Shown here one piece after another: positions 19,874 to 28,438 of a stretch of DNA of 64,000 nt. Position 1 is the first letter of the stretch. Each line of letters opens with the position of its first letter. The notes under the pieces were generated by a model, which was not told where the DNA came from, made no database searches, and was given only the letters and a program-made list of their open reading frames with translations. The position numbers and the translations under genes were made by a program. Source of the stretch: Pedobacter psychroterrae (lineage in GTDB: Bacteria; Bacteroidota; Bacteroidia; Sphingobacteriales; Sphingobacteriaceae); contig NZ_SJSL01000002.1 of assembly GCF_004331695.1 (NCBI RefSeq), positions 1,054,001 through 1,118,000 of the forward strand. Direction: 5' to 3'.

Positions 19874-20872
19874 TTAGAATGATTTGAAGCCAATTAGTTG
19901 TCTTACTTCCTTTATTGTTCTTTGTGCACTTTCCCTGGCTTTCAATGCACCGTGTTTTGCTACCTGACGTAAGTAAGAACTGTTTTTTGAAAGTTCTTCT
20001 ATACGTTCGCGGATCGGTGTGTTAAAGACAATCATGTCCTCAGCAAGCTGCTTTTTAAAGTCGCCATATCTGATAGACATCTTATTGTAAAGCTCATCAA
20101 AATGAGTCAGTGTATCCTCAGATGAAACGATTTTCATCAGGTCAAATAAGTTCTGGATTGCTTCAGGCTTTGTTTGGTTCTCTGCACTTGGTCCGCTGTC
20201 TGTCACTGCCCGCGACAGCTTTTTCCGGATGATCTCAGGGCTGTCTGAAAGATAGATACAGTTGCCATCACCGCTCGATTTACTCATTTTACCTGTACCG
20301 TCCAGCCCGGGTATTTTAACCAGGTTTTGCGCATAATTGAAGGCAAAAGGTTCAGGGAAGTAATCCGAATTGTATAGCCTGTTAAAGCGGTTGCCAAAGG
20401 TACGTGTAAACTCCAGGTGCTGTTCCTGATCTTTACCTACAGGTACCTTTGTGGCTTTATGGATCAATATATCTGCAGCCATTAATGTGGGGTAGGTCAG
20501 CAGGCCTGCATTTACGTTGTCAGGCTGTGAACGTACCTTGTCTTTAAATGAAGTACTTCTCTCCAGTTCGCCCATATAGGCGTTCATGTTGAGGTACAGG
20601 TATAATTCTGCTACCTCAGGTACATCCGATTGTATGTATATAGTGGTTTCTTCAGGATCAATCCCGCAGGCCAGGTATTCTACCAAAACGTGACGGACAT
20701 AACCATGCAGGTCCTGCGGAGTAGGGTGAGTAGTTAAGGAATGAAGGTCTGCGATAAAAAAATAGCAGTTGTAATCGTACTGCATTTTTACAAAATTGGT
20801 GACTGCACCAAAATAATTCCCGAGGTGTAATTTTCCTGTCGGACGTATGCCACTAACTACCGTTTCTTTCAT
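19874..20872 (-). CDS. trpS: Tryptophanyl-tRNA synthetase
   Basis: 332 residues, class I synthetase that charges tRNA-Trp. The HIGH-type motif is in GKLHLGNYFGA (about 13-23) and the KMSKS signature is in GTGKMSKSSGD (about 197-207). It is the likely first gene of a minus-strand transcript through dNK, kdsB and a lipoprotein, divergent from plsC with 41 bases between start codons. Confidence 0.98.
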   Translation of the reverse strand: MKETVVSGIRPTGKLHLGNYFGAVTNFVKMQYDYNCYFFIADLHSLTTHPTPQDLHGYVRHVLVEYLACGIDPEETTIYIQSDVPEVAELYLYLNMNAYMGELERSTSFKDKVRSQPDNVNAGLLTYPTLMAADILIHKATKVPVGKDQEQHLEFTRTFGNRFNRLYNSDYFPEPFAFNYAQNLVKIPGLDGTGKMSKSSGDGNCIYLSDSPEIIRKKLSRAVTDSGPSAENQTKPEAIQNLFDLMKIVSSEDTLTHFDELYNKMSIRYGDFKKQLAEDMIVFNTPIRERIEELSKNSSYLRQVAKHGALKARESAQRTIKEVRQLIGFKSF

Positions 20873-20899
20873 GAGGCCGAAATTAATAAAAAACTTTAG

Positions 20900-20907
20900 T
20901 AATTTTG
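20900..20907 (+). promoter_or_regulatory. -7 box of plsC; overlaps a false TTG start
   Basis: TAATTTTG matches TAnnTTTG. Its final TTG (20905-20907) is the first possible start of the plsC frame, so ATG 20914 is the better start. A transcript starting 6-8 bases downstream would have almost no leader. Confidence 0.45.
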
Positions 20908-20913
20908 AAGCCG

Positions 20914-21648
20914 ATGAATAACCTTTTGAGGCGAATACACTATTTATATGCAGTTTTGGTTATCGTTATATTTTCGGCGTTACTTTGGCCGTTTTATTAC
21001 CTGGGCTCAAGAAATCCAAAACATTACCCTATTTTAAATAAGCTTCGCAGGAGCCAGAGTATCATTTGCAGTTTTCTGTTGGGCTTAAGGCTTAGTTTTA
21101 AAGTAGCAGAGCCCTTAAAAAGAGGTCAGACCTATATTTATTGTGCCAACCATACCTCTAATCTTGATATTATGATCATGTGCATTATTGCAAAGGGCCG
21201 TTTTCATTTTATGGGAAAAGAAGAACTATTGAATAACCCTGTCTTAAAGCTATTTTTTAAAACTATTGACGTGCCGGTAAACCGGGATAGCAAAATTTCT
21301 GCTTTCAGGGCATTTAAAAGAGTTGGTGAAAACCTCGATAAAGGAATGAGCTTGATTATTTTTCCCGAGGGAGGAATCAATGACGTGCAGTTTCCTCCGG
21401 TAATGACCCCTTTTAAAAATGGGCCTTTCAGACTGGCCATTGAAAAGAACATCCCGATTGTACCCGTCAGCCTGGTCAATATCTGGAAAAGAATGTGGGA
21501 TGACGGGACTAAATATGGAACTACTCCCGGAATTTGCGATATTTACATCCATAAACCGATTTCCACAAAAGAATTGAATATTGATGATTCTGACGAGCTG
21601 AAAGACCGTGTTTTTGATATAATAAATAGTAAACTTGTTCATAAATGA
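20914..21648 (+). CDS. plsC: 1-acyl-sn-glycerol-3-phosphate acyltransferase
   Basis: 244 residues from ATG 20914. A hydrophobic N-terminal segment (about 8-30) anchors it in the inner membrane. The HX4D catalytic motif is in NHTSNLD (about 81-87) and the acceptor-binding motif in FPEGGIN (about 150). It acylates lysophosphatidic acid to phosphatidic acid. It overlaps gatC by 4 bases. Confidence 0.92.
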   Translation: MNNLLRRIHYLYAVLVIVIFSALLWPFYYLGSRNPKHYPILNKLRRSQSIICSFLLGLRLSFKVAEPLKRGQTYIYCANHTSNLDIMIMCIIAKGRFHFMGKEELLNNPVLKLFFKTIDVPVNRDSKISAFRAFKRVGENLDKGMSLIIFPEGGINDVQFPPVMTPFKNGPFRLAIEKNIPIVPVSLVNIWKRMWDDGTKYGTTPGICDIYIHKPISTKELNIDDSDELKDRVFDIINSKLVHK

Positions 21649-21935
21649 TTATAGATAAGCAGACGATAGATAAAGTAGCAGACCTGGCAAGGATAGAAAT
21701 AGAAGATAAAGAAGTTGATACATTAATTGCCGACATGAATAAGATCCTTACTTTTATGGAGAAGCTGAACGAACTGGATACAACAGGTATCGCTCCACTG
21801 ATCTACATGAACCCTGAAAAGAATGTTTGGAGGGAAGATGTAGTGCAACAGGAGATCTCTGTAGCTGACGGACTGAAAAATGCGGCAAAGCACAATGAAA
21901 GCTTTTTCTTTGTCCCCAAAATAATAGAAAAATAA
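21645..21935 (+). CDS. gatC: Asp-tRNA(Asn)/Glu-tRNA(Gln) amidotransferase subunit C
   Basis: 96 residues, typical length. The motif VADLARIEIEDKEVDTL and the C-terminal LREDVVQ-like region (WREDVVQQEI) are characteristic. GatC tethers GatA and GatB of the transamidosome; neither is in this window, as is common in this phylum. It is translationally coupled to plsC by an ATGA overlap. Confidence 0.95.
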   Translation: MIIDKQTIDKVADLARIEIEDKEVDTLIADMNKILTFMEKLNELDTTGIAPLIYMNPEKNVWREDVVQQEISVADGLKNAAKHNESFFFVPKIIEK

Positions 21936-21985
21936 ACGGCTTGTAACATACAGCTATTGTTGACCGTCTAAAAAGAAAAAAAGCC

Positions 21986-22756
21986 ATGGAGCCCAAATTA
22001 AATAAAGCGCTAATCCACATAAAAGATATAGGCCGTAAATATGTTATCGGTTCTGAAGTGATCCATGCTTTAAAGTCGGTATCGCTGGATATCAATAAAG
22101 GAGAGTTTGTTGCATTGATGGGCCCTTCAGGATCTGGAAAATCAACACTGATGAATATCCTTGGATGTCTGGACACGCCAAGTAAAGGTGAATATGTGCT
22201 GAATGGCATCAACGTAAGCCAGATGTCGGACAATGAGCTGGCCGAAGTAAGAAATAAAGAAATTGGATTTGTTTTTCAAACGTTTAATCTGCTGCCGCGC
22301 TCTACTTCCTTAGACAATGTAGCCTTGCCATTGATCTATGCCGGTGCAAATAAGAAAGAACGTGATGCACGGGCCCAAAAAGCTTTGGAGAATGTAGGAC
22401 TTGGCAATCGGGTCACACACAAGCCAAATGAACTGTCAGGTGGTCAGCGTCAGCGTGTTGCTGTTGCCCGTGCCTTGATCAACAACCCTTCTATCATCCT
22501 CGCCGATGAGCCAACAGGAAACCTGGACACTAAGACTTCCATAGAAATTATGGGGCTGCTGGAGGAGATACATAGTAAAGGAAATACCATTATCCTGGTA
22601 ACCCATGAAGAAGATATCGCACAGCATGCCCATAGAATAGTACGTATGCGTGATGGGCTGATTGAAAAGGACTATCAAAATACAGATATAAAAATGGTCT
22701 CACCCCGGTTGACAAATCTGGAAGAAAAAGGTGGTGATTTCGAGAAAATCAGCTAA
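21986..22756 (+). CDS. ABC transporter ATP-binding protein, MacB/LolD type
   Basis: 256 residues with Walker A GPSGSGKS (about 47-54), Q-loop [11 protein letters not shown], signature LSGGQRQR (about 152-159), Walker [13 protein letters not shown] and a switch His in VTHEED. This subfamily powers lipoprotein release or efflux with FtsX-like permeases. No permease is adjacent; a MacB-like permease lies 3 kb away on the other strand, and a link is only possible. The stretch after residue 230 is longer than in LolD. Confidence 0.93.
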   Translation: MEPKLNKALIHIKDIGRKYVIGSEVIHALKSVSLDINKGEFVALMGPSGSGKSTLMNILGCLDTPSKGEYVLNGINVSQMSDNELAEVRNKEIGFVFQTFNLLPRSTSLDNVALPLIYAGANKKERDARAQKALENVGLGNRVTHKPNELSGGQRQRVAVARALINNPSIILADEPTGNLDTKTSIEIMGLLEEIHSKGNTIILVTHEEDIAQHAHRIVRMRDGLIEKDYQNTDIKMVSPRLTNLEEKGGDFEKIS

Positions 22757-22764
22757 ATTCTTAC

Positions 22765-23313
22765 ATGAAGATTTATACCAAAACAGGAGATAAGGGACTG
22801 ACCTCATTAATAGGAGGGACGCGGGTGCAGAAATTTCACCTTCGTATTGAATGCTATGGTACGGTAGATGAACTTAATTCCTATATAGGCTTGATCCTTT
22901 GTCAGGACATTGGTGCACACTATCAAAAGACACTTAAGGAAATACAGGACAGGTTATTTACAGTTGGCGCATCATTGGCTGCCGACCCTGAAAAGTCCAG
23001 GATGAAAATTCCTGACCTTCATGATCAGGACATTGCATTGCTGGAAATTGAGATGGATGGTATGAATGAAGTATTGTCCGAGTTGAAGCATTTTATCCTA
23101 CCCGGAGGGAATACAGTAGTTTCTTATTGTCATGTAGCCCGGTGTATCTGCAGAAGGGCAGAGCGACTTACGGTGCAATTGGCATCAGAGAGTTTTGTTG
23201 ACGAAAAAATGACCATCTATTTGAACCGTTTAAGCGATTATTTATTTGTTTTGGCCCGTAAACTAAATTGGGATGCCGGAACAGAAGAGAATATTTGGCT
23301 CCCTCGTTTATAA
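22765..23313 (+). CDS. Cob(I)alamin adenosyltransferase, PduO type
   Basis: 182 residues. N-terminal KIYTKTGDKGLTSLIGG (about 2-18) binds ATP, and the C-terminal RCICRRAERLTV (about 129-140) is the conserved Arg motif. It transfers the adenosyl group from ATP to cob(I)alamin, so this organism makes adenosylcobalamin, which fits the B12-uptake operon at 40-46 kb. It starts 8 bases after the ABC ATPase. Confidence 0.95.
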   Translation: MKIYTKTGDKGLTSLIGGTRVQKFHLRIECYGTVDELNSYIGLILCQDIGAHYQKTLKEIQDRLFTVGASLAADPEKSRMKIPDLHDQDIALLEIEMDGMNEVLSELKHFILPGGNTVVSYCHVARCICRRAERLTVQLASESFVDEKMTIYLNRLSDYLFVLARKLNWDAGTEENIWLPRL

Positions 23314-23336
23314 CATTAAAATCGTTGAAAAAAAAG

Positions 23337-23369
23337 TTTGTTTTGCTCAGGTTTTTTAATATACTTTTG
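23337..23369 (+). promoter_or_regulatory. Promoter of the DUF2795 gene
   Basis: TTTG at 23337-23340 and TACTTTTG at 23362-23369 (exact TAnnTTTG) are 21 bases apart, and the box ends 36 bases before the ATG. Confidence 0.65.
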
Positions 23370-23405
23370 CGAAACTGAATTAGAATAACTTAATAGTATT
23401 AAAAT

Positions 23406-23627
23406 ATGTATTGGACATTAGAACTCGCATCGCATTTGGAAGACGCTCCATGGCCTGCAACAAAAGATGAATTGATTGATTATGGTATCCGCTCAGGAGC
23501 ACCAGTAGAAGTGATAGAAAATTTACAGGCCCTGGAAGATGACGGGGAACCATATGAAACCATCGAAGAAATATGGCCTGATTATCCCACTAAGGATGAT
23601 TTTTTCTTCAACGAAGACGAATACTAA
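23406..23627 (+). CDS. DUF2795 domain protein
   Basis: 73 acidic residues ending FFFNEDEY. The DUF2795 core is visible in WPATKDELIDYGIRSGAPVE and VIENLQALEDDGEPYETIEE. The function of the family is unknown. It has its own promoter and strong terminator, so a single-gene transcript. Confidence 0.88.
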   Translation: MYWTLELASHLEDAPWPATKDELIDYGIRSGAPVEVIENLQALEDDGEPYETIEEIWPDYPTKDDFFFNEDEY

Positions 23628-23638
23628 AATGATTTTAT

Positions 23639-23667
23639 AAAGCCCCGGATATCCGGGGCTTTTTTTT
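23639..23667 (+). terminator. Intrinsic terminator after DUF2795
   Basis: A perfect 20-base palindrome, AGCCCCGGAT followed by ATCCGGGGCT (23641-23660), then seven T. Confidence 0.92.
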
Positions 23668-23745
23668 GGAACGATGATTGTTTATGAAATGTCATGGGAG
23701 TGCATACAGCATAACCTTCTATCTAAAAACTAAAAATATAAAGTT

Positions 23746-23907
23746 ATGGGAAATCTACTCTATCTTGTCGCTGTGGTATTAGTAATACTATGGGTTATTG
23801 GCTTTTTCTTCCAAGGATTCGGTCCTAATGTTGGCGGTCTGATCCACATTTTATTGGTAATTGCCGTTATCGCAATTATACTTAAAGTGATCAACAGGGC
23901 TGCATAA
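23746..23907 (+). CDS. Small lmo0937-family membrane protein
   Basis: 53 residues, almost entirely two hydrophobic segments (YLVAVVLVILWVIGFFF and GGLIHILLVIAVIAIILKVI) joined by QGFGPNVG. This is the usual pattern of the lmo0937/DUF5670 family, often stress-induced, function unknown. ATG 23746 is preceded by AAAGTT at ribosome-binding distance, and a terminator follows 17 bases after the stop. Confidence 0.85.
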   Translation: MGNLLYLVAVVLVILWVIGFFFQGFGPNVGGLIHILLVIAVIAIILKVINRAA

Positions 23908-23924
23908 TCCTGTAAATTAATTAT

Positions 23925-23960
23925 AAAAAAAGCTCCTGATGGTTTTCAGGAGCTTTTTTT
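23925..23960. terminator. Bidirectional terminator between the lmo0937-type gene and ispD
   Basis: The arms AAAAAAAGCTCCTGA (23925-23939) and TCAGGAGCTTTTTTT (23946-23960) enclose a 6-base loop. It has T runs on both strands. The ispD stop codon (complement of 23946-23948) lies inside the stem. Confidence 0.9.
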
Positions 23961-24623
23961 ATTTAAAAAGATGGTAGCTATTTCCAAATCTTCGGGGTAG
24001 GTGATTTTGATATTTTCCCGTTCTCCGGCTATCATATGTATTTCAATGCCAGAAAATTCAACTACAGATGCATCGTCTGTAAATTCATCTCTATAAGATT
24101 GTTTATAGGCATTTTTTATGATATTGACATTAAATGTCTGTGGTGTCTGTACCAAAATAAACTCTTTTCTGTTAAATGCTACACTTTTATCCGGACCTGT
24201 CAGCTTTCTGATCGAATCAGTTGGTGTTGTTCCTGCTACACAATTGCCTTTTTCTTCAGCTATTAAAAAAGATTTGTCTATTAATTGGGTCGATACCAAT
24301 GGCCTCACCGCATCATGGATGGCTACAATTCCCTCGCCAGAAATGGTTAAAAGAGCGTTTTCAACGGAATGAAATCTTTGTTCTCCGCCGTTTATAACCT
24401 GATGAAGTAGGGTAAAATGATAAGTTTTGCACAATTCTGCCCAGTAAGCCTGTTGGCTTGGATGGAGTACTAAAAGGATTTCAGGGTTTAATGCTGATCT
24501 GCAAAAGGCCCGCAGGGTATGCATCAGCACTGGTATGCCATCCAGCAGGAGGAACTGCTTTGGTACAGAATTTTGCATCCTGTTTCCAGATCCTCCCGCT
24601 ACGATTATGGCATAATATTTCAT
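23946..24623 (-). CDS. ispD: 2-C-methyl-D-erythritol 4-phosphate cytidylyltransferase
   Basis: 225 residues, normal length. It makes CDP-methylerythritol in the non-mevalonate isoprenoid pathway. N-terminal VAGGSGNRMQNSVPKQF (about 8-24) is the CTP-binding loop, and VAIHDAVRPLVS (about 99-110) carries the metal site. It follows queA with no gap. Its last codons and TGA stop are part of a terminator stem. Confidence 0.96.
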   Translation of the reverse strand: MKYYAIIVAGGSGNRMQNSVPKQFLLLDGIPVLMHTLRAFCRSALNPEILLVLHPSQQAYWAELCKTYHFTLLHQVINGGEQRFHSVENALLTISGEGIVAIHDAVRPLVSTQLIDKSFLIAEEKGNCVAGTTPTDSIRKLTGPDKSVAFNRKEFILVQTPQTFNVNIIKNAYKQSYRDEFTDDASVVEFSGIEIHMIAGERENIKITYPEDLEIATIFLNKKSS

Positions 24624-25673
24624 TTAGATGATCAGCATGGCGTCACCATAGCTATAAAAGCGGTATTTTTCTTTAAGGGCTACCTCGTAAGCATTCCTAA
24701 CATAATCATAACCTCCAAATGCACTTACCATCATTAACAAAGTAGATTCAGGAGTGTGGAAATTAGTGATCATTGAATTGGCAATGCTAAAGTCATATGG
24801 AGGAAAAATGAACTTGCTGGTCCAGTCATTAGCCGCCTTAAGGGTTTTATTTGAGGAAACAGCAGATTCGATGGCACGCATAGACGTAGTCCCAACAGCA
24901 CATACTTTCCTTTTTTCTTCCAGCGCCTTGTTTACCATATCAGCATATTTTTGCTCAATGATAAATTGCTCTGAGTCCATCTTATGTTTGGTCAGATCCT
25001 CTACCTCAACAGCTCTGAACGTGCCAAGGCCGACATGCAAAGTCACTTCTGCAAAATCAACACCTTTTAGTTCCAGACGTTTCATCAGTTCCCTGCTAAA
25101 GTGCAAGCCGGCTGTAGGAGCTGCAACAGCACCTTCATGCTTTGCGAAAATGGTTTGATAACGTTCTTTATCCTGGGCAGTAGCTTTTCTTTTGATGTAT
25201 TTAGGAAGCGGGGTTTCACCCAGTATCTCTATGTTTTTTCTGAACTCTTCATCGGTGCCGTCAAATAGGAAACGGATGGTACGTCCACGGGAGGTAGTAT
25301 TGTCAACCACTTCCGCAACCAGTAGATCGTCATCACCAAAGTATAGCTTATTACCAACGCGGATCTTACGTGCGGGATCAACAAGCACATCCCACAAACG
25401 TAGTTCTTTATTCAGTTCACGTAATAAAAATACTTCAATTGTAGCACCTGTTTTTTCTTTATTGCCATACAAACGGGCAGGAAAAACCTTGGTGTTGTTC
25501 AATATCATTACATCTTTGTCATCAAAATACTCCAAAACATCCTTGAAAATTTTATGTTCAATTTTGCCGCTGTCTTTGTGTAATACCATTAAACGGGCTT
25601 CATCCCTTTGTTCTGAAGGGGTATTGGCAACTAATGATTCAGGTAAATTAAACTTAAATTGAGATAACTTCAT
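24624..25673 (-). CDS. queA: S-adenosylmethionine:tRNA ribosyltransferase-isomerase
   Basis: 349 residues, full length. QueA adds the cyclopentane ring precursor to 7-aminomethyl-deazaguanine in tRNA during queuosine synthesis. Recognisable blocks are [20 protein letters not shown] (about 8-27), APTAGLHFS near 172, [11 protein letters not shown] near 217, and [12 protein letters not shown] near 303. It is the promoter-proximal gene of queA-ispD. Confidence 0.97.
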   Translation of the reverse strand: MKLSQFKFNLPESLVANTPSEQRDEARLMVLHKDSGKIEHKIFKDVLEYFDDKDVMILNNTKVFPARLYGNKEKTGATIEVFLLRELNKELRLWDVLVDPARKIRVGNKLYFGDDDLLVAEVVDNTTSRGRTIRFLFDGTDEEFRKNIEILGETPLPKYIKRKATAQDKERYQTIFAKHEGAVAAPTAGLHFSRELMKRLELKGVDFAEVTLHVGLGTFRAVEVEDLTKHKMDSEQFIIEQKYADMVNKALEEKRKVCAVGTTSMRAIESAVSSNKTLKAANDWTSKFIFPPYDFSIANSMITNFHTPESTLLMMVSAFGGYDYVRNAYEVALKEKYRFYSYGDAMLII

Positions 25674-25699
25674 ATTTTTCGATGTGATAATTAAGGGCG

Positions 25700-25732
25700 C
25701 AAATTTATGAAATATAATCGTGTTTTTTACAA
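25700..25732 (-). promoter_or_regulatory. Promoter of queA-ispD
   Basis: On the minus strand TTG (complement of 25730-25732) is followed after 22 bases by TAAATTTG (complement of 25700-25707), an exact TAnnTTTG, 26 bases before the queA ATG. Confidence 0.55.
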
Positions 25733-25773
25733 TTAACTTATTTGCATAAATTCATACTAGAAGATGCTTGCAT

Positions 25774-27015
25774 TTACGACCTTATTGCCTCAACCGGATC
25801 AAGTCTGGATGCTGCATATGCCGGCCAGAAACCTGATATTGTCCCAATACCAACTGAAACCCCGATGCCCAGTATAATATTATCCATAAACAGCGTAATC
25901 TCAAAGCCACCCGCCTTGGTGGCAAGTGTGACGAGATAAACAAGGAAAAGACCTAATATACCACCTAGTAAACACAATGCAATAGATTCAAACAGGAACT
26001 GCAGCAGTATGAAATAGTTTTTAGCACCCAATGACTTTTGTATACCAATGATATTGGTGCGTTCTTTTACAGAAACAAACATAATATTTGCGATTCCAAA
26101 GCCGCCAACAAGAATTGAAAATCCCCCGATTACCCAGCCTGCAATATTAACCATATCAAACATCTGGTCTAACTGGTTGGATGCAATGGTACTTTTGTTC
26201 AAAGCAAAATCATCTTCAGCACCCGGCTTTGCTCTCCTGATGGAACGCATCGCGCCCCTTATTTCGCTTTCTATTTCGTCAAGTGCTATGTGCTCAAGTC
26301 CACGTACCGTTATAGTAGGATCATACCTCCCGCTCTCGACGTCCATAATGCCTTTTGCAAAGTTCAAATTCATGATGATGTTCTTGTCCTGCGACATCCC
26401 CATCATGTCCTCACCTTCTTTTTTAAACACGCCGATCACAGTTAGCTTTCTGCCCATTACTGAAATTGTTTTGCCTATGGCAGGTTCTCCATCAAACAAA
26501 CCTTCGGCTACTACCGCGCCTACCAGCACCACCGGCGAACCGGCCCTACCTTCATTTTCTGTAAAATATCTTCCCTCCTGAAATTCCAGGTTCCACGTTT
26601 TGTTAAAATCCTGTGATGCAGCCCTGATACCGGCACCCTCCACAGAATTGCTCCTGTATTTTACCGTTCTTTCATTGGCAAATATTTCATAGGAAACACC
26701 CTCAGCATATTCTAGCCTATCTTTTAATAAAGCATGGTCCCTCAACGATGGTTCAGGCCTGTTTACATATTTCCACCAAGGGTAGTCGCCAAAACCTCCC
26801 CAGGGCCACTTCTGTATGAAAACAGTTTTTGAACCCAGTTTGTCAATACTCTCCTGGAGCTTGGCCCTTAGTGAATCAACGGCAGAAAAGACAAATATGA
26901 TGGTGAAAATACCAATTGTGATCCCTAACAGGGAAAGCATGGTGCGCAGCTTATTCTGGCGCAGTGCATCCGATGCAAACCGAAAACTTTCGCCTATTAG
27001 TTTTAAAATAATCAT
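25774..27015 (-). CDS. ABC transporter permease, MacB/FtsX type
   Basis: 413 residues with MacB topology. One N-terminal membrane helix (about 20-42, after LRQNKLRTMLSLLGIT) is followed by a periplasmic MacB_PCD domain (about 50-240). Three C-terminal helices in the FtsX domain (about 285-405) include VSVKERTNIIGIQKSLGA. No ATPase or membrane fusion protein is adjacent. It may work with a remote ATPase, for example the MacB/LolD-type one at 21986; that is a guess. Confidence 0.9.
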   Translation of the reverse strand: MIILKLIGESFRFASDALRQNKLRTMLSLLGITIGIFTIIFVFSAVDSLRAKLQESIDKLGSKTVFIQKWPWGGFGDYPWWKYVNRPEPSLRDHALLKDRLEYAEGVSYEIFANERTVKYRSNSVEGAGIRAASQDFNKTWNLEFQEGRYFTENEGRAGSPVVLVGAVVAEGLFDGEPAIGKTISVMGRKLTVIGVFKKEGEDMMGMSQDKNIIMNLNFAKGIMDVESGRYDPTITVRGLEHIALDEIESEIRGAMRSIRRAKPGAEDDFALNKSTIASNQLDQMFDMVNIAGWVIGGFSILVGGFGIANIMFVSVKERTNIIGIQKSLGAKNYFILLQFLFESIALCLLGGILGLFLVYLVTLATKAGGFEITLFMDNIILGIGVSVGIGTISGFWPAYAASRLDPVEAIRS

Positions 27016-27030
27016 AATTAAAGTTTAGAC

Positions 27031-27058
27031 CAAAAGTACCCAAAAAGGTTACATCAAA
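27031..27058 (-). promoter_or_regulatory. Promoter of the MacB-like permease
   Basis: Minus-strand TACTTTTG (complement of 27031-27038) matches TAnnTTTG and is 15 bases from the start codon. A TTTG (complement of 27055-27058) lies 16 bases upstream of it, slightly short spacing. Confidence 0.45.
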
Positions 27059-27069
27059 AGCTATATATT

Positions 27070-27108
27070 ATAAAACCATCATGAATTATTAAGTCATGAT
27101 GGTTTTAT
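27070..27108 (-). terminator. Terminator hairpin after the aminotransferase
   Basis: The 15-base perfect arms ATAAAACCATCATGA (27070-27084) and TCATGATGGTTTTAT (27094-27108) enclose a 9-base loop. The hairpin lies 20 bases beyond the aminotransferase stop. The U run is short (TTTTAT), so termination may be partial. Confidence 0.7.
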
Positions 27109-27128
27109 AAAGAGTATTTCAAAAAAAA

Positions 27129-28322
27129 CTAGCTCAGTTTAGCCAACGCATCCGCTATTCGTGAAACTGCTTTTCTTAATTGTTCTTCTGATGCTGCATA
27201 AGAAATTCTGATACAATCTTCATTTCCAAATGCTTCACCTGTTACCGTAGAAACATGTGCCTCGTTCAATAGGTATAAAGAAAGGTCTTCTGCCGTGTTG
27301 ATTACAGTCGTGCCGTCTGTTTTACCAAAATATGCTTTAATCTCAGGGAAGAAATAAAAGGCACCATCAGGAAGGTTTACGTTTACACCCGGTATGGCAG
27401 AAAGCAATTCATGAACGATGTCCCTGCGTTTTTTAAATTCAGCAACCATTTCGTTTACCGTGTCCAGTCCGCCCTTATAAGCTTCCAAAGCCGCACGCTG
27501 TGCGATAGAAGAAGTTCCCGAGGTAATCTGTCCCTGCAGTTTATCACATGCATTGGCAATTTCCTTATTGGCAGCCATGTAGCCCACTCTCCAGCCGGTC
27601 ATCGCATATGATTTAGAAAATCCGTTGATCAAAATCACACGGTCTTTTATAGCGTCAAATTCTGCTATTGAAGCATGTTTGCCCACAAAATTGATGTGTT
27701 CATAGATCTCATCAGAAATGATATAAATATTCGGGTGTTTTTCAAATACCGCTACCAGATCAGCCAGTTCTTCTTTGCTGTATACAGATCCTGTTGGATT
27801 GCATGGAGAAGAGAACATGAACAGTTTGGTCTTAGGCGTGATTGCTGCTTCCAGTTCCGCTCCGGTGATCTTAAAGTTATTTTCCACAGTAGCGTTGATA
27901 AATACGCTTTCTCCTTCTCCAAGTTTGATCATTTCAGAATATGAAACCCAGTAAGGTGTAGGTACGATTACTTCGTCTCCCGGATCTACCAGACACATCA
28001 CCGCATTGGCAAGTGACTGTTTTGCACCAGTTGATACAACGATCTGGTCAAAATTATATGTTAGTCCATTCTCTCTCAGTAATTTGTCGGCAACAGCCTT
28101 ACGCAAATCAAGGTAGCCTGATACAGGAGTATAGTATGAATAGTTTTCATCTACCGCTTTCTTGGCAGCTTCCTTTACAAATTCAGGGGTAAAAAAGTCC
28201 GGCTCACCGAAACTTAAATTAATTACGTCTATCCCTTTTGCGGACAGTTCTCTACCTAACTTGGCCATTTTAATGGTCTGCGATTCAGATAGGTTGTTGA
28301 TTCTTTTGGATAAAAATGTCAT
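27129..28322 (-). CDS. Class I pyridoxal-phosphate aminotransferase (aspartate aminotransferase-like)
   Basis: 397 residues. The PLP lysine is in NGFSKSYAMTGWRVGYMA (about 232-249). Earlier blocks are SFGEPDFFTPEF near 39, SPCNPTGSVYSKEEL near 170 and ISDEIYEHINF near 200. This subgroup usually transfers the amino group between aspartate and 2-oxoglutarate, though aromatic or prephenate activity cannot be excluded. Its promoter region holds a tandem 22-base duplication. Confidence 0.92.
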   Translation of the reverse strand: MTFLSKRINNLSESQTIKMAKLGRELSAKGIDVINLSFGEPDFFTPEFVKEAAKKAVDENYSYYTPVSGYLDLRKAVADKLLRENGLTYNFDQIVVSTGAKQSLANAVMCLVDPGDEVIVPTPYWVSYSEMIKLGEGESVFINATVENNFKITGAELEAAITPKTKLFMFSSPCNPTGSVYSKEELADLVAVFEKHPNIYIISDEIYEHINFVGKHASIAEFDAIKDRVILINGFSKSYAMTGWRVGYMAANKEIANACDKLQGQITSGTSSIAQRAALEAYKGGLDTVNEMVAEFKKRRDIVHELLSAIPGVNVNLPDGAFYFFPEIKAYFGKTDGTTVINTAEDLSLYLLNEAHVSTVTGEAFGNEDCIRISYAASEEQLRKAVSRIADALAKLS

Positions 28323-28327
28323 AATAA

Positions 28328-28368
28328 TTGTGCGGATGCAAATAAAATTTTGTGCGGATGCAAATATA
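28328..28368 (-). promoter_or_regulatory. Aminotransferase promoter with tandem 22-bp duplication
   Basis: TTGTGCGGATGCAAATA occurs twice, at 28328-28344 and 28350-28366, with starts 22 bases apart. Read on the minus strand the distal copy overlaps an exact -7 box TATATTTG (complement of 28361-28368). The proximal copy gives only TTTATTTG. Confidence 0.55.
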
Positions 28369-28430
28369 TGAACCTCACGGAATTATAAACTAAAAAAAAT
28401 ACTTTTTAATGTAATTCAATGGTTATAATG

Positions 28431-28438
28431 TATTTTTG
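28431..28438 (+). promoter_or_regulatory. -7 box at the start of the CDF transporter gene
   Basis: TATTTTTG matches TAnnTTTG and contains the TTG at 28436 that begins the open frame. If this box is active, translation must start further in, for example at TTG 28457. Confidence 0.4.

Noticed and set aside
21986-27015. ABC ATPase and MacB-like permease as one transporter
   Set aside because: They are 3 kb apart on opposite strands with unrelated genes between; a functional link is only possible.
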